From: Agromyces flavus
GTDB taxonomy: Bacteria > Actinomycetota > Actinomycetes > Actinomycetales > Microbacteriaceae
Assembly (NCBI RefSeq): GCF_900104685.1
Contig: NZ_LT629755.1
Coordinates: forward strand, 1-64,000
Reading direction: 5' to 3'
DNA length: 64,000 nucleotides
The position numbers and the translations under genes were made by a program. How positions within the stretch are numbered: position 1 is the first letter of the stretch; every line of letters starts with the position of its first letter. This document shows, piece by piece, positions 18,696 to 27,084 of this stretch. A model generated the notes under the pieces. The model saw only the letters and a program-made list of their open reading frames with translations. It had not been told where the DNA came from and ran no database searches.

Positions 18696-18869
18696 TTACG
18701 AGTTGAAGGCGTCCTTCACCTTGTCGCCGGCCTGCTTGAGGTTGGCCTCGGTCTGCTCGCCGCGGCCCTCAGCCTCGAGACGCTCGTTGTCGGTCGCGTC
18801 GCCGAGTGCTTCCTTGGCCTTGCCGCCGAGCTCTTCGGCCTTGTGCTGGATCTTGTCGTTGTCACCCAT
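18696..18869 (-). CDS. CsbD-family stress protein
   Basis: 57 residues, the usual CsbD size, with the family layout DKIQHKAEELGGKAKEALGDATDN followed by an amphipathic lysine/alanine helix ending in KVKDAFNS. CsbD proteins are small, soluble and strongly induced by general stress, and their molecular role is not known. The ATG lies behind AAGGGGGT and the gene ends in a strong hairpin. It is divergent from the ECF42 operon across a 297-base gap. Confidence 0.9.
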   Translation of the reverse strand: MGDNDKIQHKAEELGGKAKEALGDATDNERLEAEGRGEQTEANLKQAGDKVKDAFNS

Positions 18870-19085
18870 GCGGACCCCCTTCGATCCCTTTCGTCGCACC
18901 CTCTCGGATGCGCCGTCGAGACCACGGTAGGCAGGGGAGCGGATGCGGCTCCAGCCCTTGCGACGCGAGAACCGCTCTGGTACACGCGGGAGCCACCATG
19001 CCCGCACGCGGAGTGCGTGCAGAACCGACGAGCGCGCGCGCCGATCCGCGCATACTCGTCGGATCCGCACGCGTTTGCGGAATCG

Positions 19086-19112
19086 TGTCGAGAACCGCGA
19101 TCCGGCCTCGAC
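19086..19112 (+). promoter_or_regulatory. ECF42-type promoter of the DGPF-sigma operon
   Basis: TGTCGA at 19086-19091 and CGAC at 19109-19112, separated by 17 bases. This is the -35/-10 pair I know for ECF42-group sigma factors. It lies 54 bases before the first gene of an operon that encodes just such a factor, which implies autoregulation. The rest of the 18870-19166 gap shows no other clear element or gene. Confidence 0.75.
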
Positions 19113-19166
19113 ATACTGGTGGGAGCGCACCCGCCTCCCGATCGTGACGAAGCAAGGAGCGACGCC

Positions 19167-19550
19167 GTGAAGTACCTCATCCTCATCAAGTCGAACCCCG
19201 AGTGGAGCGCCGAATGGGCGACGTTCACGCCCGAGCAGCAGGCCGAGGGCATGCAGCTCTACACGAAGCTGACCGAGGAGCTGCAGGAGGCGGGCGAGTA
19301 CGTCGACGCCGAGCAGCTCGTCGGTCCCGAGGCGACGAGGACCGTGACCGTTGGCGACCACGGTCCGGTCGCGAGCGACGCGCCCCTCGCCGAGACGAAG
19401 GAGTTCCTCGGCGGCTACTACCTCGTCGACGTGGCGTCGTTCGAGCGTGCGGTCGAGATCGCGGGGCGCCTGCCCGAAGCCTCCTGGGGCGGCGTGCAGA
19501 TCCACCCGATCCTCGCGTACGACGCCGCCGCGGACACGTCGGTGGCGTGA
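19167..19550 (+). CDS. DGPF (YCII-related) domain protein
   Basis: 127 residues of the DGPF/YCII-like fold. It starts VKYLILIKSNPEW, has the family segment GPVASDAPLAETKEFLGGYYLVDV and ends with the WGGVQIHPIL strand. These dimeric ferredoxin-like proteins are almost always encoded beside ECF42 sigma factors, and their reaction is unknown. GTG start behind AAGGAG. Its TGA overlaps the GTG of the sigma gene, so the two are translationally coupled. Confidence 0.9.
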   Translation: MKYLILIKSNPEWSAEWATFTPEQQAEGMQLYTKLTEELQEAGEYVDAEQLVGPEATRTVTVGDHGPVASDAPLAETKEFLGGYYLVDVASFERAVEIAGRLPEASWGGVQIHPILAYDAAADTSVA

Positions 19551-20803
19551 CTCCGACGCGGCCGGGGGAGCGGCATCGCGGGCTCGACTCGATGCTCCAC
19601 GAGGCCGCACCCTCGGCGCTCGCCGTGCTCGTGCGGCGCACGGGCGACTTCGACGCGAGCGAGGACGCCCTGCAGGAGGCGCTCGTCGCGGCATCCGTGC
19701 AGTGGGGGCGGGACGGCCCGCCCGAGCAGCCGAGTGCCTGGCTGGTGACTGTCGCACACCGCAGGTACGTCGAGGCGGTGCGACGGGATGCCGCGCGGCG
19801 GGCGCGCGAGGAACGGGACGCGCTGTTCGATCCTCAGGGTTCCGGCGCGTCCGATCGTGACGATTCCCTCACGCTCTTCCTGCTCTGCTGCCACCCAGCG
19901 CTGCGGCGGCCGGCCCAGTTGGCGCTCACCCTCCGCGCCGTGGGCGGCCTCACCACCGCCGAGATCGCCCGGGGCCTGCTCGTGCCCGAGGCGACCGTGG
20001 CGCAGCGCATCTCGCGCGCGAAGGCGCGCCTGCGGGCCGAGGGTGCGAGGTTCCGGATGCCGCGGGCCGACGAGCTGCCCGACCGAGTGGCCGCCGTGTG
20101 CCAGGTGCTGCACCTCATGTACACCGAGGGGCACACCGCCAGCGCCGGCGAGACACTCGCGCGGGCCGACCTCTCGGCCGAGGCGATCCGGCTGACGCAC
20201 CTGCTCGCCGAGCTCGTGCCCGCCGGTGCGCGCTGGCGCGGCGAGGTCGACGGGCTGCTCGCCCTCATGCTGCTCACCGAGTCGCGGCGGCCGGCCCGCC
20301 TCCGCGTCGACGCGCCGGGAGCGCCGCCGGTGCTCGTGCCGCTCGACGAGCAGGACCGGTCGCGCTGGGACCGCGAGCTCATCGCGGAGGGGATCGCGCT
20401 CGTGGAGCGCGCGCTCGCGACATCCACCCCCGGGCCGTACCAGCTGGAGGCCGCGATCGCGGCACTGCACGCCGAGGCGGCGTCGACCGACGACACCGAC
20501 TGGCCGCAGGTGCTCGCGCTGTACGAGCTGCTGCGGCAGGTCGGGCCGGGTCCCATGGTCGAGCTCGGGTGGGTCGTCGCGGTCGCGATGGTGCATGGGA
20601 CGGATGTCGCGCTGCGCGAGCTCGAGACGGTCGCGCTCGAGCCGGCGCTGGCCGGGCACTTCCGCGTGCATGCGGTGCGTGCGCACCTGCTCGCGCGCGC
20701 TGGACGCGGGGCTGAGGCGCGCGCCGAGTTCGCGGTCGCGGCGGCCCTCGCGCTCAACGCGACCGAGCGCCGCTACCTCGAGGCGAAGGCCGCGGGCGCC
20801 TGA
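19547..20803 (+). CDS. ECF42-group RNA polymerase sigma factor with C-terminal TPR-like extension
   Basis: 418 residues, about twice a normal ECF factor. Region 2 is at about 15-85 (DFDASEDALQEALVAA, then PSAWLVTVAHRRYVEAVRRD). Region 4 is at about 110-165, with the recognition helix in LTTAEIARGLLVPEATVAQR. The remaining 250 residues form the helical TPR-like extension of the group, including GLLALMLLTESRRPARL. No anti-sigma gene is adjacent; in ECF42 the extension itself controls activity. It is coupled to the DGPF gene by a start-stop overlap and sits behind a matching ECF42 promoter. Confidence 0.9.
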   Translation: MTPTRPGERHRGLDSMLHEAAPSALAVLVRRTGDFDASEDALQEALVAASVQWGRDGPPEQPSAWLVTVAHRRYVEAVRRDAARRAREERDALFDPQGSGASDRDDSLTLFLLCCHPALRRPAQLALTLRAVGGLTTAEIARGLLVPEATVAQRISRAKARLRAEGARFRMPRADELPDRVAAVCQVLHLMYTEGHTASAGETLARADLSAEAIRLTHLLAELVPAGARWRGEVDGLLALMLLTESRRPARLRVDAPGAPPVLVPLDEQDRSRWDRELIAEGIALVERALATSTPGPYQLEAAIAALHAEAASTDDTDWPQVLALYELLRQVGPGPMVELGWVVAVAMVHGTDVALRELETVALEPALAGHFRVHAVRAHLLARAGRGAEARAEFAVAAALALNATERRYLEAKAAGA

Positions 20804-20840
20804 GCGCGCCGCGCTCCGCGCTCCGCGCCCCGCGCCCCGC

Positions 20841-20900
20841 GCGAGAGTATGCCGAACTCCGGTTCCGGGCGACCTGAGCCGCCGTTCGGCATACCCTCGT
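20841..20900. repeat. Intergenic palindrome A (long arms, 26-base spacer)
   Basis: Arms 20841-20857 and 20884-20900 pair at 15 of 17 positions, with a perfect 11-base core next to the 26-base spacer. It lies between the convergent sigma and terC genes, so it may end both transcripts. A near-copy of its outer flank (CGCGCCCCGCGCGAGA) recurs about 80 bases on, at about 20911-20926. Confidence 0.7.
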
Positions 20901-20927
20901 CGGCCGCAGGCCGCGCCCCGCGCGAGA

Positions 20928-21950
20928 TCAGGTGCGCATCGCCTGTCGCGAGCGCCGGAACACCGGCTCGGCCGACGCGAGCTCGGCCGCCGTCGCGATC
21001 CGGAACGCCCCCGCCGGCGTCGCCTCGACCTCGTGCCGCCCCTCGCCGCGAGTCGCGATGAGCGAGGCGACGATCGACGCCGTGATGATCGCCGCGACGA
21101 CCGCGAGTGAGACGGGCGTCGGGATGTAGAGCACGTCGAGCAGCGCCATCTTCACGCCCACCCAGACGAGCACGAGCGAGAGCCCGAGCTTGAGGTAGCG
21201 GAACCGGTGCACGAGGTCGGCGAGCAGGAAGTACATCGCCCGGAGTCCGAGGATCGCGAACGCGTTCGCCGTGAACACGAGGAACGGTTCGCTCGTCACC
21301 GCGAAGATCGCCGGAATCGAGTCGACCGCGAAGATCACGTCGGTCACCTCGACGAGCACGAGCACCGCGAGCAGCGGGGTCGCCAGGACGACGCCGGCAC
21401 GGCGGATCAGGAACCGCTGCCCGTGATACGCGTCGGTCATCGGCACGACCCGCCGGAAGAGCCGCAGCGTGCGCGACCGCTCGGGGTGGACGTGCTCGTT
21501 GCGCGTCAGCAGCATCCGGATGCCGGTGATGATCAGGAACGCGGCGAACACGTACAGCACCCACGAGAAGTTCTCGATGAGCGCGGAACCAGCGGCGATG
21601 AACAGGCCGCGCAGCACGAGCGCGCCCAGGACGCCGAGGAACAGCACGCGGTGCTGGTACTCGCGGGGCACGGCGAACGACGCGAAGATGATCGCCCAGA
21701 CGAACACGTTGTCGACCGCGAGGGACTTCTCGATCAGGTAGCCGGCGAAGTACTGCTGCCCCGACTCGGCGCCCCAGGCGTTCCAGACGACGATGCCGAA
21801 CGTGATGCCGGCGAGCACCCACACGATCGACCAACCGAGTGCCTCACGCACGCCGATGGCGTGGGCCCGGCGGTGGGCGAACAGGTCGATCGCGAGCATC
21901 GCGACGATCGCGGCGAGCACGGCGAACCAGGCGTACAGGGGTACGTCCAA
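20928..21950 (-). CDS. TerC-family membrane protein (manganese exporter)
   Basis: 340 residues with eight to nine membrane helices. TerC motifs are present: GYLIEKSLAVDNVFVWAII (acidic residues in the membrane) and VEVTDVIFAVDSIPAIFAVT, the pair of Asp-rich segments proposed to carry the metal. Family members (Alx, MeeF/YkoY) export Mn2+ or supply it to exoenzymes. A manganese riboswitch lies directly upstream, which makes the Mn2+ role well supported. The start is a TTG at 21950 behind GGAGGAG, an unusual weak codon that may help keep expression low. Confidence 0.9.
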   Translation of the reverse strand: MDVPLYAWFAVLAAIVAMLAIDLFAHRRAHAIGVREALGWSIVWVLAGITFGIVVWNAWGAESGQQYFAGYLIEKSLAVDNVFVWAIIFASFAVPREYQHRVLFLGVLGALVLRGLFIAAGSALIENFSWVLYVFAAFLIITGIRMLLTRNEHVHPERSRTLRLFRRVVPMTDAYHGQRFLIRRAGVVLATPLLAVLVLVEVTDVIFAVDSIPAIFAVTSEPFLVFTANAFAILGLRAMYFLLADLVHRFRYLKLGLSLVLVWVGVKMALLDVLYIPTPVSLAVVAAIITASIVASLIATRGEGRHEVEATPAGAFRIATAAELASAEPVFRRSRQAMRT

Positions 21951-21983
21951 CGTCTCCTCCAGTTGTCAGGTGGTGCGGCAACC

Positions 21984-22100
21984 GGAGGTCTCGTCCGAGC
22001 GTCGCCCGGCCGGCTGGAGCCGGGGCCGTGCGGCCCGGATGCGCCGGAGCCCGGTGGCGGGCCCGGAATGACGACGCATCCTCGGGGACTACTCCCCTCC
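21984..22100 (-). ncRNA. yybP-ykoY manganese riboswitch
   Basis: On the minus strand the region opens GGAGGGGAGTAG and closes GAGACCTCC. GGAGG and CCTCC form the outer helix, and GTCC..GAG with CTCGGAC the next one. A seven-base hairpin stem GGATGCG/CGCATCC carries the second conserved loop TCGTCATT. These are the invariant parts of the yybP-ykoY aptamer, whose two loops hold Mn2+. It lies 34 bases before the TTG start of terC. In other bacteria Mn2+ binding switches the exporter on. I cannot tell from the sequence whether control here is at transcription or translation. Confidence 0.85.
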
Positions 22101-22181
22101 GCATCCATGGCACCATGCCGCGGCCGGCTTCCGCATCCCGCTCGGGCGTCGGCTCGGCCACCTCCCAGCGTTCTCGAAGAG

Positions 22182-22292
22182 AGCGGATGGCGCGCCCGCA
22201 CGCCTGAGCGCGCCGACGAGAGGTCGCACGTGGTGGGTCCGTAGCGCCATCCGCGACCTCTCGGGTTCAGAGGGAAGCGGATGGCGCGCCCG
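22182..22292. repeat. Intergenic palindrome C flanked by a 17-base direct repeat
   Basis: Perfect 11-base arms (22217-22227 and 22253-22263) with a 25-base spacer, at the 3' end of the acetyltransferase gene. The block AGCGGATGGCGCGCCCG occurs on both sides, at 22182-22198 and 22276-22292. The same word is common elsewhere in the window, so the flanking copies need not be a target-site duplication. Confidence 0.6.
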
Positions 22293-22298
22293 GCGCCG

Positions 22299-22832
22299 CT
22301 ACAGCGCGCGGGTGAACGCCACGCGGTGCTCGCCGGGGCCGTCGTAGTCGCGCCACGCGAGCACGCCGTCGATCTCGGTGTCGCCCGTCAGCTCGAATCC
22401 CATCGCGCGATGGAACTCCTGCGAGCGACGGTTCACCGGACCGGTGATGGCGTCGACCCGGCGACATCCGCTGGCCCGCATGGCGTTGAAGAAGCGCTCG
22501 TAGAGGGTGCGCGCGAGGCCCGACTGCCGGAGGTCGGGTCGGACCCCGACGAAGTGGATGTAGGCGGCCTCGGGTTGTGACTGGGACCGGAAGCCGATGA
22601 GGAACCCCGCGAGCTCGCCCCGGTCGTCCTCGACGATCGTCGACGTGTCCGCGAAATGCTGGAAGAAGAGGCGCGGTAGGAGCCGGCCGAGGTCGGCCGT
22701 GCCGGGCAGGCCCCACCACTCGGGGATCACCGCGACGACGCGCGCATGATCGCTCACCACCGGCCGGCAGAAGGCGAGCGATGGATGGCGCGGGTCGGTC
22801 GCCGTGCTCGGGGCCGTGGACGCATCGGTCAT
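22299..22832 (-). CDS. GNAT acetyltransferase
   Basis: 177 residues with one GNAT domain: EAAYIHFVGVRPDLRQSGLA is the acetyl-CoA loop, then GCRRVDAITGPVNRRSQEFH and a final GFELTGDTEIDGV strand. The substrate is unknown. The ATG at 22832 is used, because a CAGGAT box lies seven bases upstream and the first 20 residues are low-complexity Ser/Thr/Ala. Single gene, ending close to palindrome C. Confidence 0.85.
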   Translation of the reverse strand: MTDASTAPSTATDPRHPSLAFCRPVVSDHARVVAVIPEWWGLPGTADLGRLLPRLFFQHFADTSTIVEDDRGELAGFLIGFRSQSQPEAAYIHFVGVRPDLRQSGLARTLYERFFNAMRASGCRRVDAITGPVNRRSQEFHRAMGFELTGDTEIDGVLAWRDYDGPGEHRVAFTRAL

Positions 22833-22839
22833 GGCGACG

Positions 22840-22845
22840 ATCCTG
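22840..22845 (-). promoter_or_regulatory. Leaderless -10 box (CAGGAT) for the acetyltransferase at 22.8 kb
   Basis: CAGGAT on the minus strand, seven bases, then the ATG at 22832. Confidence 0.45.
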
Positions 22846-22883
22846 CCCGAGACCACCGTCGGGGCGCGACCGGGCCCGGCGCT

Positions 22884-23332
22884 TCAGCGGCCGAGCGCGA
22901 CTCCGAGCGCGGCGAACGCCACGACGAGGGACGCCGCCGCGGTGATCGCGCCCGCGGCGGCCACGAACCAGATCCGTGGCGACGGTCCGAGCGCGGCCGG
23001 CAGGGCGGACATGGACGGACCGGAGTTCCTCGCGGGCGTCGGCACGGTCGTGTGATCGGGCGCAGCCGACGTGGGCGTTCCCATCGAGACGTTCGTCGGC
23101 GCCCCGAGCCGGCGGGTGGACTCCAGGCCGAGTGCCTCGAGCGGATGGCGTGGCGCGGCCGCGCCGGCGACCCCGAGTGTCACCGGCTCGGCCTCGGCCT
23201 CGGCGGGCGCGACGAGGCTGGCGGGCCCCCGCGTCGACGTGTGCGGCGTCCAGCCCGAGCCGTCCCAGTAGCGCTGGAGTGCGGCATCCGTCGCATCGTC
23301 GTACCAGCCGGGCGGCCGGCGTGCGGCGCCGG

Positions 23333-23336
<4 letters not shown>
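22884..23336 (-). CDS. DUF2510 single-pass membrane protein
   Basis: 150 residues. The N-terminus is a DUF2510 module with its tryptophans: PPGWYDDATDAALQRYWDGS, then GWTPHT. A Pro/Ala/Ser-rich linker follows, then one C-terminal membrane helix (about 124-147). DUF2510 modules are common in actinobacterial membrane proteins, and no activity is known. Its ATG overlaps the TSUP stop codon by four bases, so it is co-translated with that transporter. Confidence 0.8.
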
Positions 23337-24160
<824 letters not shown>

Positions 24161-24166
24161 CGGATC

Positions 24167-24172
24167 ACCCTA
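24167..24172 (-). promoter_or_regulatory. Leaderless -10 box (TAGGGT) for the TSUP operon
   Basis: TAGGGT on the minus strand, six bases, then GTG at 24160. Confidence 0.65.
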
Positions 24173-24508
24173 CCCATGTGCCTGCATGCACTCCCATCGG
24201 CAGCGGTCCCCATGTGCGGCGGGGAGCGCGCGACGGAACCTGTGGACACATCCGACGCACTGAGCGCGGTGTGCTATAGCATGAAGGTTCCTCCACTCGC
24301 GGGCGCCCGCCCGCTTCACGACTGATTGCCCGGAGGCGGCACGATCCGCATGGCATGACCCGAGACCGAGGGCGACGACGCACCAGGTGCGGCGACCTTC
24401 GGAACCACCCGCCCGAGCGGCATCCGCCGCCGGGTACTGCGGACGGCCGCCCGGCCGAACGTGAGGGGCCGAACAGCTCGGCCCAGTACGAACGAAGGAA
24501 ATACCAGC
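24173..24508 (+). other. Long leader of the cold-shock gene
   Basis: There is no gene on either strand in this gap. A likely promoter is the TAGCAT within TGCTATAGCAT (about 24273-24283), which would give a leader of roughly 210 bases ending in the ribosome-binding site GAAGGAAATACC. Long structured leaders that change fold with temperature are known for cspA-type mRNAs. I could not derive a specific fold here. Confidence 0.45.
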
Positions 24509-24712
24509 ATGGCAACCGGAACCGTCAAGTGGTTCAACGCCGAAAAGGGCTTCGGCTTCATCGCTCCCTCCGACGGGAGCCCCGACGTCTTCGCGCACTT
24601 CAGCGCCATCACGGGCAGCGGCTACCGCTCGCTCGAGGAGGGCCAGAACGTGGAGTTCGAGGTCGTCCAGGGCCAGAAGGGCCTCCAGGCCGAGAACATC
24701 CGCGCGATCTGA
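24509..24712 (+). CDS. cspA: CspA-family cold-shock protein
   Basis: 67 residues, a complete single cold-shock domain beginning [21 protein letters not shown]1 is KGFGFI and RNP2 is DVFAHFS (the common Val of VFVHFS is Ala here). It binds single-stranded RNA and DNA and acts as an RNA chaperone. The ATG is behind GAAGGAAATACCAGC. It has a long leader upstream and a strong terminator downstream, so it is a single-gene unit. Confidence 0.95.
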   Translation: MATGTVKWFNAEKGFGFIAPSDGSPDVFAHFSAITGSGYRSLEEGQNVEFEVVQGQKGLQAENIRAI

Positions 24713-24738
24713 GCGCACGCGGGCTCGCCCGCACCGCG

Positions 24739-24772
24739 ACGCCGGGTCGGACCGCAAGGTCCGGCCCGGCGT
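24739..24772 (+). terminator. Terminator of the cold-shock gene
   Basis: A 14-base stem (24739-24752 with 24759-24772, one G-U pair) and a six-base loop, 27 bases after the stop. Confidence 0.75.
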
Positions 24773-24850
24773 TCGCCGTCTCCGCGGGCGATCGGGCTAC
24801 CACCGCCGCCCCGCGGCGGCAACCGGCTGGGCCGTCGCCGGCACGCGCCG

Positions 24851-24856
24851 TAGCCT
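24851..24856 (+). promoter_or_regulatory. Leaderless -10 box (TAGCCT) for udgX
   Basis: TAGCCT, six bases, then the ATG at 24863. Confidence 0.65.
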
Positions 24857-24862
24857 CGCCGC

Positions 24863-25546
24863 ATGGCGGCATCGACCAAGTCGAGCGGCGGCGCCGAGGA
24901 GCGCCCCGGCGCCCAGGAGTGGGTGCCGCCCGATCCGAGCCTCGACGACCTGAGGGCCGCCGCACCGGGATGTCGCGGTTGCGAGCTCTATCGCGATGCG
25001 ACACAGGTCGTGTTCTCGACCGGCCCGGCCCGCGCCAGGATCATGCTCGTCGGCGAGCAGCCGGGCGACCGTGAGGACCGTGAGGGCGAGCCGTTCGTCG
25101 GCCCGGCCGGCATGCTGCTCGGGCGCGCGCTCGATGCGGCGGGCATCCGGCGCGAAGACGCGTACCTCACCAACGCCGTGAAGCACTTCCGGTTCGAGCA
25201 GCGCGGCAAGCGCCGCATTCACGCGAAGCCTTCCGTGGGCCACGTCGTCGCGTGCCATCCGTGGCTCGAGGCGGAGTTCGAGGTCGTGCGCCCCCGCGTC
25301 GTCGTGTGCCTGGGTGCGACCGCGGCCCGAGCCGTGCTCGGCGGCGAGGTCAGGATCGCCGACGTGCGGGGCAAGCTGATGACCGAGGGACGCGGCGGCA
25401 CCGCCCTGCCCGCTCCGGCGATCGTCACCGAGCATCCGTCGGCGGTGCTCAGGGTCCGCGAGGCGCCGGCTCGGGACGCCGCGTTCGAGCGGCTCGTCGA
25501 CGACCTCGCCGCTGCCGCGGAGGTTGCACGCAGCGAGCGTCGATAG
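24863..25546 (+). CDS. udgX: UdgX-type uracil-DNA glycosylase that crosslinks to DNA
   Basis: 227 residues. The diagnostic KRRIH loop is at 116-120. In UdgX its His (His120 here) attacks the deoxyribose after uracil removal and leaves the enzyme covalently bound. The catalytic motif GEQPGDREDREGEPFVG (64-80) and the later TEHPSAVLR loop are present. Cys37, Cys40, Cys131 and Cys149 are placed to hold the 4Fe-4S cluster. UdgX occurs mostly in actinobacteria, and its cell role is still debated. Leaderless ATG. Confidence 0.92.
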   Translation: MAASTKSSGGAEERPGAQEWVPPDPSLDDLRAAAPGCRGCELYRDATQVVFSTGPARARIMLVGEQPGDREDREGEPFVGPAGMLLGRALDAAGIRREDAYLTNAVKHFRFEQRGKRRIHAKPSVGHVVACHPWLEAEFEVVRPRVVVCLGATAARAVLGGEVRIADVRGKLMTEGRGGTALPAPAIVTEHPSAVLRVREAPARDAAFERLVDDLAAAAEVARSERR

Positions 25547-25549
25547 GCT
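25544..25549 (+). promoter_or_regulatory. -10 box (TAGGCT) overlapping the udgX stop codon
   Basis: TAGGCT includes the TAG stop of udgX. It lies 26 bases before the ATG at 25576, so the zinc-ribbon gene has its own start site. Confidence 0.5.
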
Positions 25550-25575
25550 CGCGGGACCCCGATGAAGGAGTCAGC

Positions 25576-25941
25576 ATGCAGTGCCCCAACGACGGCGCCG
25601 TCCTCGTCATGAGCGAGCGAAGCGGAATCGAGATCGACTACTGCCCCACTTGCCGCGGAGTGTGGCTGGACCGAGGCGAACTCGACAAGATCATCGACCG
25701 AGCAGCACGCGAGTTCGGCGCGCCGTCCGCGGCAGCGCAGGCCGCACCCGTGCCGCCGGCCCCCCAGGCCGCGCCGCAGCAGCCCACCCCGCAGCAGCAG
25801 GGGTATCCCGCCAACCCGATGGACATGCTCCGCCAGGCGACGCGCGGCTACGACGACGACCGTCGATACGACCGCGGGTACGACCAGGGCTACTCACGCA
25901 AGCGCAAGAAGGACAACTGGCTGTCCGAGCTCTTCGACTGA
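25576..25941 (+). CDS. TFIIB-type zinc-ribbon protein
   Basis: 121 residues. The N-terminal zf-TFIIB module reads QCPNDG, then GIEIDYCPTCRGVWLDRGEL. Cys3, Cys23 and Cys26 are clear zinc ligands, and Asp6 takes the place of the second Cys, as is common in this subfamily. A Pro/Gln/Ala-rich linker (about 50-80) leads to a Tyr/Asp/Arg-rich segment and a basic SRKRKKDNW motif near the end. Possibly a nucleic-acid or ribosome-associated protein; no function is established. The ATG lies behind AAGGAG. Confidence 0.85.
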   Translation: MQCPNDGAVLVMSERSGIEIDYCPTCRGVWLDRGELDKIIDRAAREFGAPSAAAQAAPVPPAPQAAPQQPTPQQQGYPANPMDMLRQATRGYDDDRRYDRGYDQGYSRKRKKDNWLSELFD

Positions 25942-25971
25942 CGCCGCGCCGCGTTGCGCCGGGGCCCGCCG

Positions 25972-26451
25972 CTAGCCGGCGGACCCGGGCGCGTCGGCAG
26001 CCGCGTCGATGCCGGGCGAGACCGTCGCCTCGGTCGGAACCGGCTGCCCGATGTCGACCATCCACTGCACGCCGAACCGGTCGGTGAGCATGCCGAACAC
26101 GTCGCCCCACGGCGACGGCTCGAGCGCCACCGCGATCTCGCCGTCGTCGGCGAGCGCCTCCCAGTACCCGCGCAGCCGCGACTCGTCCTCGGGACCGCCG
26201 CTGAGCGACACCGCGAAGTTCGTGCCCGCCTCGTAGGGCATCTCGTTGGGCGTGTCGGCGCCCATCAGGTGGAGGTCGCCCGCGACCAGCTGGCCGTGCA
26301 TGATCTTGTCGACCTCGGCGGCGCTCTCGCTGGCGTTGAAGTCGCCGAACGTGCTGAGCGTCAGTTCGCCGCCGAAGACGGAATGATAGAACTCCATCGC
26401 CTCCCGCGCCTGGTCGCGGAAGCTCAGGTACGGGGTGAGTTGCACGGGCAT
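25972..26451 (-). CDS. VOC-family PhnB-like protein, copy 1
   Basis: 159 residues, glyoxalase/VOC fold with the PhnB-like opening LTPYLSFRDQAREAMEFYHS and the closing WGDVFGMLTDRFGVQWMVDI. Members are usually small dimeric proteins, some binding metal or small electrophiles; the function is unknown. AGGAG site before the ATG at 26451. The next gene upstream (26504-26926) is a clear paralogue in the same orientation, 52 bases away, so this is a tandem duplication. Confidence 0.85.
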   Translation of the reverse strand: MPVQLTPYLSFRDQAREAMEFYHSVFGGELTLSTFGDFNASESAAEVDKIMHGQLVAGDLHLMGADTPNEMPYEAGTNFAVSLSGGPEDESRLRGYWEALADDGEIAVALEPSPWGDVFGMLTDRFGVQWMVDIGQPVPTEATVSPGIDAAADAPGSAG

Positions 26452-26503
26452 CGGGTCTCCTAGGGTGAAGTTCGGGTGCGGCCGGTCGGCGGATCGGGTG
26501 GCG

Positions 26504-26926
26504 TCAGCTCGAGGAGCCGCCGGCTCCCGCGATGTTCACCAGCCAGCTGACGCCGAAGCGGTCGACGAGCATGCCGAAGGCGTCGCCCCAGGGTGCGACC
26601 TCGAGCGGTTGGACGATGGTGCCGCCGTCGGCGAGCTTGTCCCAGTAGCCGCGGAGCGTGGCGTCGTCGTCGCCCGACAGCGATACCGAGAATCCCGAGA
26701 GGCCGTTGTAGTCCATCCGGTTCGGCACATCCGCGCCCATGAGCGTGAGGCCGGGGCCGTCCAGCTGGGCATGCATGACGAGGTCGTTCTCCGACGGGTC
26801 CTCGGCGGATTGGAAGTCGGCGAACGTCGAGACGTTCAGCTCCCCGCCGAAGACCGATCGGTAGTACTCCATGGCCTCCCGAGCGTTGCCTCGGAAGTTG
26901 AGATACGGGTTGAGCGTGACGGGCAT
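26504..26926 (-). CDS. VOC-family PhnB-like protein, copy 2
   Basis: 140 residues, aligned along its length with the downstream copy (LNPYLNFRGNAREAMEYYRS against LTPYLSFRDQAREAMEFYHS; WGDAFGMLVDRFGVSWLVNI against WGDVFGMLTDRFGVQWMVDI). It lacks the 20-residue acidic tail of copy 1. The ATG at 26926 has GGAGG upstream; an earlier in-frame ATG would add a poorly conserved charged stretch. It is divergent from the ArsR gene and may share its control region. Confidence 0.85.
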   Translation of the reverse strand: MPVTLNPYLNFRGNAREAMEYYRSVFGGELNVSTFADFQSAEDPSENDLVMHAQLDGPGLTLMGADVPNRMDYNGLSGFSVSLSGDDDATLRGYWDKLADGGTIVQPLEVAPWGDAFGMLVDRFGVSWLVNIAGAGGSSS

Positions 26927-27005
26927 CGTGGCCTCCAGATCGTCGTCTTCCTCCGCCGATTCTGCTCCGGCAGGCGGCGTCTCGCGAGGGGTTCCGGAAA
27001 AAGCC

Positions 27006-27056
27006 TTGACGCGTCCACCGGGCCCGCCGTATTCTTTAATCAACCAAAGGGTTGAT
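27006..27056 (+). promoter_or_regulatory. Promoter and palindromic operator of the ArsR operon
   Basis: TTGACG (27006-27011), 18 bases, TATTCT (27030-27035) is the best classical promoter in the window. Just downstream, over the likely start point, is ATCAACC-AAAG-GGTTGAT (27039-27056). Such ATCAACC palindromes are typical sites of ArsR regulators paired with SRPBCC proteins. Binding there would block the operon, giving self-repression. Confidence 0.8.
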
Positions 27057-27084
27057 CAAGCATCGAGTTGACAAGGGGGCGGGC

